Assembly: GCA_002417905.1 (NCBI GenBank)
Contig: DIDB01000224.1
Coordinates: 1 to 30,366 of the forward strand
Length of the DNA stretch: 30,366 nucleotides
Source: Pseudomonadaceae bacterium UBA5811
GTDB taxonomy: Bacteria > Pseudomonadota > Gammaproteobacteria > Pseudomonadales > Pseudomonadaceae
Reading direction: 5' to 3'
The position numbers and the translations under genes were made by a program. Under the pieces are notes generated by a model. It made no database searches, had not been told where the DNA came from, and saw nothing but the letters and a program-made list of their open reading frames with translations. Of the stretch, positions 6,246 through 14,708 are shown in pieces. Position 1 is the first letter of the stretch, and each line of letters starts with the position of its first letter.

Positions 6246-7952
6246 TCAGGCCGGCGACTGGCCCATATCCATGCCCCGGAACATGCTGCAGCGTTCGAAA
6301 ACCTCCAGGCTGGGCGGTACGCTTTGGTAATGGCAGTATTTGGCCACCAGCTTGGCCAGTCCCTTGATATCCCGGCCCGTAGCTGCAGGGAACAGGCTGG
6401 CCAGATGGTCAAGCTGTTCCGGGCTGATAGCCAGTCCGAACTGTTCTGTCATGACCTGCCAGATTTTTCGCCGGTCCGCCAGCCCGGGCGGATGATAGCG
6501 GATCAGCGCAATACAGCGGGAAATCACGGCTTCGTCGATATCATCGACCCGGTTGGTGGTCAGAAACAGCAAGCCGTTGAAGTATTCCAGGACCCGGAGA
6601 AAAACACCGACTACGGCATTGGCCATGATGTTGTCATCCCGGCGCCGGATATAGACATCAGCCTCGTCAATCAGCATGACAGCACCCCAGCGCTGGGCCC
6701 GGGTCAGGGTTTTCTTCAGGATCTGCTCCATCTCGGCAACGTTCAGGCCCAGCTGGCCGGAATGCACCCGGTACAGGGGGCGGTGAATGATTTCCGAGTA
6801 CACCTCGGCGGTCAGGGTTTTACCGACGCCGGGCGGGCCGGCGCAAAGCACAGTGGTTCCTCCGGACTTGCCTTCCACGATGTCATCCATCAGCACATCC
6901 ATTTCAGCCGTCAGAATGTCAATCAGGTCGGTCTGCTCCGGGGGCAGGATCAGCCGGCTTTTCAGTTCGGGCTGGTAGATATAGGGCTGCAGGTCATCTG
7001 CATGGACCCAGAGGTGATGGTGCAGGTCGAGGTGAAACATCAGGATATAGCCATGCACGGGCAGCTCGGAAAAAGCCCCCTCCGGAACCTCGGACTGGAG
7101 GATTTCAGCTGCTTTTTCAACCCGTTCATTGTATTTGACGCTGCGCTCTGCCTTGCGCAGGTACCTGGCCAGAAAATCACCGGAGCTGTCCAGCACCATG
7201 TCCCGGTCTTTCAGGATGTCTTCATCGTTAACCAGCCGGGCCAGTCCACCTGATGAGGAGAGGATGACCCGCTCTTTTCTGGCCCAGTCCGTACTGCGGT
7301 GTGAGGCTGTCGGGTCTTCAGCATAGATACCGGTACCCTGACCAGAGAACTGCTGGCCATAGTCGGAGCGCCACTGGAAGAAGCGTTTTGCCGAGCGGTC
7401 ATAGGCCCCGGCCAGCTCCGGGGTTTCTTTCAGGAAGCCTTTGCCCAGCAGGATCTCCGGGATGGTCTTGCCCAGAATGTCCCGCTCGAAAATCTGCAGG
7501 GTCTGGGTGGCAATTTTGCCCATGCTGTTGGCTTTGAGGTCCAGCAGGATACGTCCGCTTTCTTCTTCACCCGGTGGGGTAAAGTCAATCCGGGTGACCA
7601 GATAAGGGTAGGGCTTGCCACTGGCATTGATCCGGAACAGCCAGCCCCGGATGACGTCCTGGATCAGGAAGGCGGCAATATCCGGAACCAGCCGCTCCAG
7701 GTCCTGTTCGGCATAGCGGCGGCCTTCGCTGGCCAGGGCTTTTTGCAGGGTGGCCAGCTGTGCAGCCCGTACCTCCATCTGCGGGCCGGCCGCCGCATAG
7801 AGCAGCTGGAGCTGCTGGAGCTGTTCAGGGCTCAGCTGTTCCAGTGGTATTTCGGCCCGGTTGCCAAACTTCAGCTGGCTGGTCAGGGTGGCAAGTTCAG
7901 GGAAGTGCCTGGTCAGGGCCTCTGCATAGGGGCGGTCGATGATCAGTTTCAT
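6246..7952 (-). CDS. AAA family ATPase with large uncharacterised N-terminal domain
   Basis: A 568-residue protein. The C-terminal third is a classical AAA module: Walker A GPPGVGKT at 372-379, Walker B VMLIDEAD at 425-432, sensor-1 region LFLTTNRVDDIDEAVISRC, and a sensor-2/lid helix. The first 330 or so residues contain no motif I recognise; a few stretches (LVTRIDFTPPGEEESGRILL, GYILMFHLDLHHHLWVHADD) look like a beta-rich substrate or adaptor domain. There is no membrane segment or signal peptide, so it is presumably a cytoplasmic remodelling ATPase. The partner is unknown. It is monocistronic, facing recX with an 18-bp gap. Confidence 0.85.
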   Translation of the reverse strand: MKLIIDRPYAEALTRHFPELATLTSQLKFGNRAEIPLEQLSPEQLQQLQLLYAAAGPQMEVRAAQLATLQKALASEGRRYAEQDLERLVPDIAAFLIQDVIRGWLFRINASGKPYPYLVTRIDFTPPGEEESGRILLDLKANSMGKIATQTLQIFERDILGKTIPEILLGKGFLKETPELAGAYDRSAKRFFQWRSDYGQQFSGQGTGIYAEDPTASHRSTDWARKERVILSSSGGLARLVNDEDILKDRDMVLDSSGDFLARYLRKAERSVKYNERVEKAAEILQSEVPEGAFSELPVHGYILMFHLDLHHHLWVHADDLQPYIYQPELKSRLILPPEQTDLIDILTAEMDVLMDDIVEGKSGGTTVLCAGPPGVGKTLTAEVYSEIIHRPLYRVHSGQLGLNVAEMEQILKKTLTRAQRWGAVMLIDEADVYIRRRDDNIMANAVVGVFLRVLEYFNGLLFLTTNRVDDIDEAVISRCIALIRYHPPGLADRRKIWQVMTEQFGLAISPEQLDHLASLFPAATGRDIKGLAKLVAKYCHYQSVPPSLEVFERCSMFRGMDMGQSPA

Positions 7953-8046
7953 TCGAAGAAGCAGTCCGTCTGCTGGAGTGTCATGGCAGGCTCAGGCAAT
8001 AACCGGGCCTTCCGGGCGGGCCTGTTTTCCGGGAAGGCTGGAGCCT

Positions 8047-8068
8047 GCCTGTCTGTTTGCAGACAGGC
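8047..8068. terminator. Hairpin between glutamine amidotransferase and AAA ATPase genes
   Basis: A perfect 9-bp stem GCCTGTCTG/CAGACAGGC with a TTTG loop lies 42 bp downstream of the amidotransferase stop on the minus strand. No T-run follows, so it could be a terminator or a transcript-stabilising structure. Confidence 0.35.
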
Positions 8069-8109
8069 ACCACTCCATACAAGGTACGCTACGGAACATC
8101 AGGCAGGGG

Positions 8110-8805
8110 TTACTTCAGCCCGGTCGTCAGATATTCCAGCACATGCTCCATCAGGGCATGGCCATTCGAGTAGGTGCCGATGGGCGTCGAGAGCAGGGTG
8201 ACTTCATTTTGTATATGGGGTTCACCGGCGGCCAGCTGCTCCCGGTCCAGCACTGCCAGGGTACTGACCATCTCCGGGGTGACTTCCAGATGGAACTGCA
8301 GGCCAAGAACATGGGGACCCAGCTGGAAAGCCTGGTTGGGACAGACCTCGCTGCTGGCCAGCCGGATAGCGCCGGGAGGCAGGTCGAAGGTTTCACCGTG
8401 CCAGTGAAAGACATCAATACTGGGCGGAAAGCTGAAGTCAGCGTCCGGGTGGGGCTGGCCGAATACCGGGAACCAGCCCAGTTCCCGGCTGGGGGCCGGA
8501 TAGACCCGGGCGCCCAGGGCACTGGCAATCAGCTGGGCGCCGAGACAGATGCCCAGCACAGGCTTGTTGCAGCGGATGGCATCGGCAATATACAGCTTTT
8601 CGGCTTTCAGCCAGGGCAGCCGCTCCTCATCGTTGACACTCATGGGCCCCCCCAGAATGATCAGCAGATCAACCTGGTCCAGCGAGGGAAATCCTTGGGT
8701 TTCATAGAGGCGCGTATGGGAAATCGAGGCGTTCTGTTCTTCCAGCCATCCAGCAATGTTTCCCAGTCCTTCAAACGAGGTGTGCTGCAGCACATGGACA
8801 TGCAT
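8110..8805 (-). CDS. Type 1 glutamine amidotransferase (GuaA-N-like)
   Basis: A stand-alone class I glutamine amidotransferase of 231 residues. The nucleophile elbow GICLGAQL carries Cys87, and the catalytic His172 and Glu174 lie in FHLE, so the triad is complete. LIILGGPMSVND supplies the oxyanion-strand motif. Such free-standing proteins are often annotated as GMP synthase-like but lack the synthetase domains. Some act as gamma-glutamyl hydrolases or amidases, and the real substrate cannot be read from the sequence. AGGAG eight bases before the ATG supports the start. Confidence 0.9.
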   Translation of the reverse strand: MHVHVLQHTSFEGLGNIAGWLEEQNASISHTRLYETQGFPSLDQVDLLIILGGPMSVNDEERLPWLKAEKLYIADAIRCNKPVLGICLGAQLIASALGARVYPAPSRELGWFPVFGQPHPDADFSFPPSIDVFHWHGETFDLPPGAIRLASSEVCPNQAFQLGPHVLGLQFHLEVTPEMVSTLAVLDREQLAAGEPHIQNEVTLLSTPIGTYSNGHALMEHVLEYLTTGLK

Positions 8806-8867
8806 GACAATAACTCCTGATACCTGCCAGTCTGACAGAACAGTAAAGCAGCTCTGGTGCAGACCGG

Positions 8868-9218
8868 CTATTGGTCCTCGCGGGGGCGGCCCAGCAGGTC
8901 GGCCAGTCCGGCGAGTCCCTTGAATGTGGTCTGGGGCGTCCGGTCACTGCCCGGCTTGGCTTCGGCAAAGTACTGGTTGTCGGTATAGCGCGAGTGCTCG
9001 TTATCGTGGCAGTACAGGCAAAGCAGCTCCCAGTTTGAGCCATCGGGCGGGTTGTTGTCGTGATTATGGTCCTTGTGGTGTACGGTCAGTTCGCTGAGAC
9101 GTTTTCCAGAAAATTCCCGGCCACAACGGCCACACACCCAAGGATACATTTTCAGGGCCTTTTCCCGGTATCCCTGTTCGCGCTGGCTATAGGGAACGCT
9201 GGATTTCTTGCTGGTCAT
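8868..9218 (-). CDS. yajD: HNH nuclease-family protein YajD
   Basis: A 116-residue protein of the YajD family of small HNH proteins. CGRCGREF and CLYCHDNEH provide two CxxC pairs that bind structural zinc. LTVHHKDHNHDNNPPDGSNW is the HNH core with the expected His residues. The start at MTSKKSSVPYS matches the family length; an in-frame extension 17 codons longer has no support. It is a presumed DNA endonuclease of unknown physiological target. It is divergent from the response-regulator gene across a 175-bp gap. Confidence 0.9.
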   Translation of the reverse strand: MTSKKSSVPYSQREQGYREKALKMYPWVCGRCGREFSGKRLSELTVHHKDHNHDNNPPDGSNWELLCLYCHDNEHSRYTDNQYFAEAKPGSDRTPQTTFKGLAGLADLLGRPREDQ

Positions 9219-9393
9219 GGGAGTCACCGATACTGTGCAGCCATAAAGGTAAGGGGCAGAAGATGGCATAATGCTGTCATTTTACCCTCACAGCCAGATC
9301 CTCTGGCCGGAGGGAGGGTAAATCTATCGGGTTTTATGCCGGTTTGGGGCTACTATGCGTACAACAAGGAAATTTTGATGGGCAGGCCCTGTT

Positions 9394-10416
9394 ATGCCTG
9401 ACGTATCGGTGCTGGTCTGTGATGACTCCAGTCTTGCTCGCAAACAGTTGTTGCGGGCACTGCCGGCTGACTGGCCGGTACGGATCAGTCAGGCGGAAAA
9501 CGGGCTGGATGCACTGGAGCTGTTGCAGCGCGAGCCGGTAGACCTGATTTTTCTTGATCTGACCATGCCGGTTCTGGATGGGTACGAAGTCCTGGATGCC
9601 ATTCAGGAGCAGCAGTTGCCATGCCGGGCCATTGTGGTTTCGGGTGATGTCCAGCAGGAGGCCATTGAGCGGACCCATAGCCTGGGGGCGCTGGCTTTCC
9701 TGAAAAAGCCGCTTGATCCGCAGATCCTGCGGCAGACTCTGGAGATGCTTGGCCTGCTGGAGCAGGCCGGGTCCTCTTCCAGAGATGGACGGGCAGGGGC
9801 TGCCTGTAGCGGGATGCCCGACCATGTCAGTCCGGAGCTGGTTTTTCGCGATACCTTCCGTGAGGTGGTCAATGTGGCGATGGGGCAGGCGGCAGCCCTG
9901 CTGGCCCGGTTGCTGGGCGTGTTTATCCAGCTGCCTGTCCCCAATGTCAATGTGCTGGAAGTCAGTGAGCTGCATATGGCACTGGCCAATATCCAGACCG
10001 ATGAACGGCTGACGGCAGTCTGTCAGGGGTATATCACCCAGGGTATTTCCGGAGAGGCCCTGCTGATTTTTCATGACTCTGAGGTTGCCGATATGGCTCG
10101 CCTGATGGGCGGGGAGGGTGACGATGTTTCGATGATGGAAATGCTGCTGGACATGTCCAGCATCCTGATCGGGGCCTGTCTGACCAGCATTTCCCGGCAG
10201 CTGGACCTCTGTTTTTCGCAGGGGCATCCTCTGGTCTTGGGTGAGAGCGTTTCCATTGACCAGCTGATCCGGCTGAAAGACCGCTGGCGGAAAACACTGG
10301 CTGTAGAAATCAGTTACAGCATTGAGGGGCACAATATCCATTTCAACCTGCTGCTGCTGTTTACCGAGGACTCCATACCCTTCCTGCAGAAAAAACTGGC
10401 CTATCTGATGGAGTGA
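9394..10416 (+). CDS. Response regulator with CheC-like phosphatase output domain
   Basis: The 340-residue protein starts with a CheY-type receiver (residues 1-120). It has acidic residues Asp10/Asp11, phosphoacceptor Asp55 in FLDLTMP, and Lys104 in FLKKP. After a Gly/Ser-rich linker, residues about 145-335 form a CheC/CheX/FliY-like domain. The first active-site helix has the ExxN motif (FREVVNVAMGQAAALLARLL). In the second helix the equivalent residues are replaced (EMLLDMSSILIGACL), so at most one phosphatase site is intact. The diguanylate cyclase gene follows after six bases, suggesting an operon in which this regulator tunes c-di-GMP or chemotaxis-type signalling. Confidence 0.85.
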   Translation: MPDVSVLVCDDSSLARKQLLRALPADWPVRISQAENGLDALELLQREPVDLIFLDLTMPVLDGYEVLDAIQEQQLPCRAIVVSGDVQQEAIERTHSLGALAFLKKPLDPQILRQTLEMLGLLEQAGSSSRDGRAGAACSGMPDHVSPELVFRDTFREVVNVAMGQAAALLARLLGVFIQLPVPNVNVLEVSELHMALANIQTDERLTAVCQGYITQGISGEALLIFHDSEVADMARLMGGEGDDVSMMEMLLDMSSILIGACLTSISRQLDLCFSQGHPLVLGESVSIDQLIRLKDRWRKTLAVEISYSIEGHNIHFNLLLLFTEDSIPFLQKKLAYLME

Positions 10417-10422
10417 GCGGTT

Positions 10423-11388
10423 ATGTCGGAACAGCTGGCATTCAAGGAGTTTCACTGGCTCCTGGCAATCATCCAGAGCATCGATGTCGGGGTTGTTGTC
10501 TTTGATCTGGATTACCGGATTGATACCTGGAACAGCTTTATGGAGAACCATTCCGGGCAGAGTGCCAGGGATGTTTACAAAAAATCCTTCTTCCAGGTTT
10601 TTCCCGAAATCAATGAAAGCTGGTTCCGGCGCAAGGTGGAGCAGGTCCTGACGCTGGAGACACCCCTCCATACCATCTGGGAGCAGCGGCCTTTTGTGGT
10701 GAGGTTCAGGACCTACCAGCCGATTACCGGGCAGGAAGACTTTATGTACCAGAACACCACGCTGCTGCCACTGGTATCAATCAGTGGCCAGATCCAGCAT
10801 GTCTGCCTGATTGTGTATGATGTCACCAGTATTGCCGTCAGCCGCAAGCATTCCCTGCTGGCCCGGCAGGAGCTGGAGCAGCTGTCCCGTATGGACCGGC
10901 TGACCGGCCTGAACAACCGGGGTTACTGGGAAGAGGAGCTGAAGCGCGAGTTTGCCCGTTACCGTCGGCATGGCAGCATGCTGTCGCTGCTGATGCTGGA
11001 TATCGACCATTTCAAGACTATCAATGATACCCACGGGCACCAGGTGGGTGACCGGGTTATCCAGGCACTGGCCCGTCTGATCAGTGACAACATCCGTGAT
11101 ATCGATATCGCCGGGCGCTATGGTGGCGAGGAGTTTGTGATCCTGCTGCCCAATGTTGAAAGCGCGGGTGCCAGTCTGCTGGCCGAGCGGCTGCGCCGGA
11201 AAGTCAGTGCTCTTGAGGTTGTCCATGACCAGTTGCAGCTGGGGTTTACCATCAGCATTGGCGTAGCGGACCTGTTTGAGCCCTGCGCCCGCTATGACCA
11301 GCTGATTGAGCGGGCGGATCATGCTCTTTATGAATCCAAGCGCGGAGGGCGTAACCGGGTGACTGTTTATTCCGGAGAGTCCTCCTGA
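10423..11388 (+). CDS. PAS-GGDEF diguanylate cyclase
   Basis: A 321-residue enzyme predicted to make cyclic di-GMP from two GTP. Residues about 10-140 form a PAS sensor domain (VGVVVFDLDYRIDTWNSFM). A helical linker then leads to the GGDEF domain beginning at DRLTGLNNRGYWEEEL. The catalytic GGEEF is at 234-238, and an inhibitory I-site RxxD (RDID, 225-228) lies exactly five residues before it, so product feedback is expected. Both metal-binding and G-site residues (DIDHFKTINDTHGHQVGD) are present. There is no transmembrane segment, so it is cytoplasmic. It is co-transcribed with the receiver-CheC gene. Confidence 0.95.
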   Translation: MSEQLAFKEFHWLLAIIQSIDVGVVVFDLDYRIDTWNSFMENHSGQSARDVYKKSFFQVFPEINESWFRRKVEQVLTLETPLHTIWEQRPFVVRFRTYQPITGQEDFMYQNTTLLPLVSISGQIQHVCLIVYDVTSIAVSRKHSLLARQELEQLSRMDRLTGLNNRGYWEEELKREFARYRRHGSMLSLLMLDIDHFKTINDTHGHQVGDRVIQALARLISDNIRDIDIAGRYGGEEFVILLPNVESAGASLLAERLRRKVSALEVVHDQLQLGFTISIGVADLFEPCARYDQLIERADHALYESKRGGRNRVTVYSGESS

Positions 11389-11402
11389 GCAGCTGTGGCC
11401 GT

Positions 11403-11744
11403 TCAGGCTTTCTTTACGAACTCTGATTTGAGCTGCATGGCTCCGAAGCCTTCAATCCTGCAGTCGATGTTGTGGTCACCTTCGCACAGGCGGATGTTCT
11501 TGACCCGGGTTCCAACCTTGAGGGCTGAAGATGAGCCCTTGACTTTCAGGTCCTTGATCACGGTCACCGTATCACCATCCTGCAGGGTATTGCCAAATGC
11601 ATCCTTGACGGCTGCATTACCCTCGGCCGGCTGGTCTGTTTCCGTAGCCGACCATTCGTGGGCGCATTCCGGGCAGATCAGCACCTCTGCATCTTCGTAA
11701 GTATAGATGGACTGGCATTTGGGGCAGGGCGGCAGGCTACTCAT
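11403..11744 (-). CDS. yjdM: YjdM/PhnA family zinc-ribbon protein
   Basis: A 113-residue protein with an N-terminal zinc ribbon ([12 protein letters not shown], then [10 protein letters not shown]) and a C-terminal SH3-like PhnA domain ([20 protein letters not shown], ending [14 protein letters not shown]). Family length and both domains are complete. Despite the PhnA name, the Escherichia coli homologue is not a phosphonate hydrolase, and the function is unclear. GGAG precedes the start. It converges with the diguanylate cyclase gene. Confidence 0.93.
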   Translation of the reverse strand: MSSLPPCPKCQSIYTYEDAEVLICPECAHEWSATETDQPAEGNAAVKDAFGNTLQDGDTVTVIKDLKVKGSSSALKVGTRVKNIRLCEGDHNIDCRIEGFGAMQLKSEFVKKA

Positions 11745-12102
11745 AAGCTGGGCTCCAGATTATTGATGGGGGCGATATTTTACGCTAGCAAGGGGTGGTG
11801 GGCCGGAGAAAATTCAGGATCTGACAGGTTTTTGACCGGTTCCGAAAGATTAATTCTATTGATCCCTATCTATTGCCGGCAGATTACCGGACATTGCTTA
11901 ATGATGATGCTTGCTTTATAAAACAGGCCCTTCCGAATCATGCCACTGTCATATTTCCATTGTCTCGCCAGGCGAGAGCTGGAGTTGTGTTGCCGCTATT
12001 CGCCCGCATTATGGCCAGTTGCTGGATTTTGGGTGGCGGAGCAGTGGGTGTTTGGCGCCTGATCAAAGATGATTGATTAAAAAATAATTCTGGAGAATGC
12101 TG
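11745..12102. other. Intergenic region with promoter for the hydroxylase paralogue
   Basis: The region is AT-richer than its neighbours and divergent between yjdM and the broken hydroxylase gene. It holds the promoter at 11894-11922. A short open frame at 11873-12076 has no ribosome binding site or recognisable protein. I see no RNA gene. Confidence 0.5.
11894..11922 (+). promoter_or_regulatory. Sigma-70 promoter upstream of the broken hydroxylase gene
   Basis: TTGCTT (11894-11899) and TATAAA (11917-11922) are separated by exactly 17 bp. Transcription would start near 11930 and give a leader of about 170 nt before the hydroxylase start. Confidence 0.55.
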
Positions 12103-12858
12103 ATGAACGATGTGGTTTCGACCTGCGTGGTGACAGAAAAACCCAAGCGCAGCCTGCTATATAAACTGGGAAAAAAACTGCGCCCGCAGTTCAACAGTTT
12201 TCTGGCTAAAAACTCCCTGGTTGGAAACCCGGAGTTTTTTGAAAATAGCCAGTTTCCGTGGACAGCCGAGCTGGAAAAAAACTGGCAGGATGTACGGGCC
12301 GAGCTGGACAGTCTGCTGAAAAATGAAGGGGCCATTCCGGCCCTGCGCGACATCTCCCCGGATCACCGGCGGATTGCCAAGGACCACAACTGGCGTTCAT
12401 TTTTTCTCTGGGGTTATGGCTACAAGATTGAAGAAAACTGCAAGCTTTGTCCAAAAACGGCAGAGTTGCTGTCTGTGGTGCCAGGCCTGAATAGTGCGTT
12501 TTTTTCCATTCTCAAGCCTGGGGCACATATCCCGCTGCACCTTGGGGTAACCAAGCGAATCATCACCTGCCATCTGGCGCTGATTACGCCGAGCGAGAAT
12601 GAGAAATGCCGCATTCAGGTAGGCAGCAGCAGCTAGGCCTGGTATGAAGGCAAATGCATGGTTTTTGATGATACTTATCCGCATGAGGTCTGGAACAATA
12701 CGGACCAGACCCGTGTCGTGCTGCTGGTCCAGTTCCGGCGGCCGCTACGCTGGCCGGGCCGGCTGGTGGGGGATTTCTTCATCGAAGCCATCCGGCGCAG
12801 CCCGTTTGTCCAGGAAGCCCGCAGCAATCTGGCCGCCTGGATGGCCAGCCATAAATAA
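12103..12858 (+). pseudogene. Aspartyl/asparaginyl beta-hydroxylase paralogue interrupted by an amber codon
   Basis: The frame from 12103 encodes an Asp/Asn beta-hydroxylase (LpxO-like, Fe(II)/2-oxoglutarate dependent). It reads ...WGYGYKIEENCKLCPKTAEL and AHIPLHLGVTKRIITCHLAL, and at 12634-12636 it meets TAG. The same frame then continues without shift as AWYEGKCMVFDDTYPHEVWN and on to ...LAAWMASHK, ending at 12858. Aligned with the intact paralogue at 12926-13714, the stop replaces one residue (first His of THHW). A single base change such as CAG to TAG therefore explains it. Both iron-ligand regions are otherwise present. GGAG sits seven bases before the ATG at 12103, better spaced than the ATG at 12097. 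Probably inactive unless amber is suppressed. Confidence 0.8.
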
Positions 12859-12880
12859 AAGCAGCGGATCACATCCCGCA

Positions 12881-12913
12881 AACCCCGCTACAGTTAGCGG
12901 GGTTTTTGTTTTT
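12881..12913 (+). terminator. Rho-independent terminator
   Basis: AACCCCGCTA-CAGT-TAGCGGGGTT forms a 10-bp stem with a 4-nt loop followed by TTTGTTTTT. It closes the plus-strand hydroxylase transcript. It also lies just beyond the stop of the convergent intact hydroxylase and may block read-through from both sides. Confidence 0.9.
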
Positions 12914-12925
12914 CAGGACTGTAAC

Positions 12926-13714
12926 TTACTCTTCATCCAGTGCTTTTTCCCAGGCCTGCTGGTTTTTGCGGGCATCCTGGATAAAGGGCGACCAGCAGAT
13001 CAGCTTCAGGATAAGGCTGTTAACCCATGAGCCTGGCCAGGCCAGTGGCCGGTGAATGTCCAGGAACAGTACAACCCGGATCCCGTCCGTTTCGTTCCAG
13101 ACCTGGTGACGATAGGTGTCATCGAAAACCATGCATTTGCCCGGCTCCCAGTGGTGGGTTTCACCACCCACCTCAATCCGGCATTTTTCCCGGGGCTCAG
13201 GTACGATCAGTGGCAGATGAACCCGCAGCAGGCCTTTATACGGGCCACGGTGCATGGGAATATGCTTGCCTGGTTCAACAATTGAAAAGAATGCGGTGAA
13301 CATGCCAGGAATGCTTTCAGCAATCTTGGCTGTTTCCGGGCACTGGGCACAGTTTTTTTCAATTTTATAGCCGTAGCCATAGAGAAAGAAGGTTTTCCAG
13401 AGGTTGTCAGTGGTCAGGTTGGTCTGGTCTTTGGAAATATCCTGGAAATTGGGGATGCGCTCCTTGTGCTGCAGGACCTGCTCCAGCTCCTTGCGGATGA
13501 TGTCCTGTTTGGCTTCCAGCTGGGGAATCCAGCTGTTAAAGGGCGGGATGGCTGGATCAAGAAAGGGCGTTGTCGGCACCCTGGAGTAGCGGCGGATGAT
13601 TTTTTCCACCCGTTTGATGACCCATAAGCCCAGTGCAACGCTGGGGCGATGTTTCTTTTTGGGTTTGCCCTGGGGCATGGCCGTCATGTCAGACGCTTTG
13701 ACTGGATTTTCCAC
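12926..13714 (-). CDS. Aspartyl/asparaginyl beta-hydroxylase family protein (LpxO-like)
   Basis: A 262-residue Fe(II)/2-oxoglutarate dioxygenase of the Asp/Asn beta-hydroxylase family. It includes LpxO, which 2-hydroxylates lipid A acyl chains. The core reads HIPMHRGPYKGLLRVHLPL (first iron His and the 2-oxoglutarate-binding Arg), then EKCRIEVGG, and GKCMVFDDTYRHQVWNETD (second iron His). The N-terminus has a basic stretch (KPKKKHRP); no clear signal peptide. The start is GTG at 13714 with GAGG upstream. It is the last gene of the minus-strand lipid operon, 31 bp after the Tam41-like gene. An acyl chain of a membrane lipid, possibly the ceramide made nearby, is therefore a more likely substrate than a protein; this is inference. 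Confidence 0.85.
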   Translation of the reverse strand: MENPVKASDMTAMPQGKPKKKHRPSVALGLWVIKRVEKIIRRYSRVPTTPFLDPAIPPFNSWIPQLEAKQDIIRKELEQVLQHKERIPNFQDISKDQTNLTTDNLWKTFFLYGYGYKIEKNCAQCPETAKIAESIPGMFTAFFSIVEPGKHIPMHRGPYKGLLRVHLPLIVPEPREKCRIEVGGETHHWEPGKCMVFDDTYRHQVWNETDGIRVVLFLDIHRPLAWPGSWVNSLILKLICWSPFIQDARKNQQAWEKALDEE

Positions 13715-13745
13715 CGTTTGCCTCGTGTTGATATGCAGATATGAG

Positions 13746-14702
13746 TTAGCGCAGGCGCTTTTCTTTCAGCAGGCGCCAGAGTACCGGCCAGCCAAAGATC
13801 AGCGGATAACGGCGTAACCGCGGCGTGACTTCAAGGGGCTGCCCTGTATGGCGTTCAAGCTTCCAGGCCACATAGTCAGCCCCGTTTTCAAAGGTGAAGA
13901 CTGACTTGACCAGCCGCAGCACATTCAGGAGCCGGCCCTGGACGCGGCGCAGCTTCCATTCCCACTGCCCCTGCCGGCAGGCGGCTGCGGAGAGCTGGTT
14001 ATGGTGTCTGCCGGTGCTGCTGGCAGCATACTCCAGGTGCTCTATTTGTGAGTATGCCCCAGAAAAGAGCTGGTGATAGTAATCCCGGTCATATTCCAGC
14101 AGCAGTTTCGGGCGGCTGGCCGACTCCGGGCGCAGTTCTGTTCCATAGCTCAGGCTCAGGGCGGTCAGCCACAGCTCGTCCGTCGTGAAGGTGGCCGGCA
14201 TGCAGGGCAGGGTTTTTTTCAGCAGGCGCAGGACGGCCCGGGCCTGAGCCTGATGCACCCGCTGGCCAATCTGGCTGTTCAGGCTGTATACCAGCCGGGC
14301 GGGCTGGGCGAAGCGTCCCCAGAGGTAGCTCTGGAACCAGCGGGCAGTACCCCGTTCAAAATCATCAAGGGTCAGCAGGGCGCACTTGGCCTGCAGCTTT
14401 TGTCCTTCGGGTGTGAGCGCCTGCAGAAGATAGACATTGGGTGGCAGCCAGGCATTGGCCAGCTGCATCAGTCTGCTGTGGTGTACCTGGTGGTAACTGT
14501 CTACCAGAATGTAAAGGTCAACCAGTCCGTCAGCCGGATTGCCGCTGCGCAGGCAGGAGCCGTAAAACAGGATGGCGCAGACTGATGCGCCAAAGCGTTT
14601 CCGGATGGCCGCAACCAGTGGCTGGAGTCCATCAGGGACTGGCTTCGAGGTTTGCCGGATGATTGTGTCCAGCAGGGCTGCTGGCAGAGGTCTGGGGTTC
14701 AT
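13746..14702 (-). CDS. Tam41/MMP37-like lipid cytidylyltransferase (nucleotidyltransferase fold)
   Basis: A 318-residue protein with a Pol-beta-type nucleotidyltransferase motif at residues 43-68 (CAILFYGSCLRSGN, then LVDLYILVD). The following blocks resemble Tam41, the CDP-diacylglycerol synthase of mitochondria that also occurs in some bacteria: DSYHQVHHSRLM after the motif, RWFQSYLWGRFAQPARLVY at the position of the Tam41 W..LY.AGR-KPV block, and LSLSYGTELRPES like its LSY-D-R block. Tam41 converts phosphatidate and CTP to a CDP-lipid. The gene is six bases after a lipid kinase and in one operon with a CDP-alcohol phosphotransferase, which supports a CDP-lipid role. It could otherwise be a general nucleotidyltransferase; the family match is from memory, not an alignment. 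Confidence 0.6.
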   Translation of the reverse strand: MNPRPLPAALLDTIIRQTSKPVPDGLQPLVAAIRKRFGASVCAILFYGSCLRSGNPADGLVDLYILVDSYHQVHHSRLMQLANAWLPPNVYLLQALTPEGQKLQAKCALLTLDDFERGTARWFQSYLWGRFAQPARLVYSLNSQIGQRVHQAQARAVLRLLKKTLPCMPATFTTDELWLTALSLSYGTELRPESASRPKLLLEYDRDYYHQLFSGAYSQIEHLEYAASSTGRHHNQLSAAACRQGQWEWKLRRVQGRLLNVLRLVKSVFTFENGADYVAWKLERHTGQPLEVTPRLRRYPLIFGWPVLWRLLKEKRLR

Positions 14703-14708
14703 TGGGGC

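Noticed and set aside
11873..12076. 67-codon open frame upstream of the hydroxylase paralogue
   Set aside because: It overlaps the promoter at 11894-11922, lacks a ribosome binding site and matches nothing I know.
12634..12636. TAG as a recoded (pyrrolysine-type) codon
   Set aside because: The intact paralogue has His at the aligned position, there is no recoding context or machinery in the window, and a point mutation is simpler.
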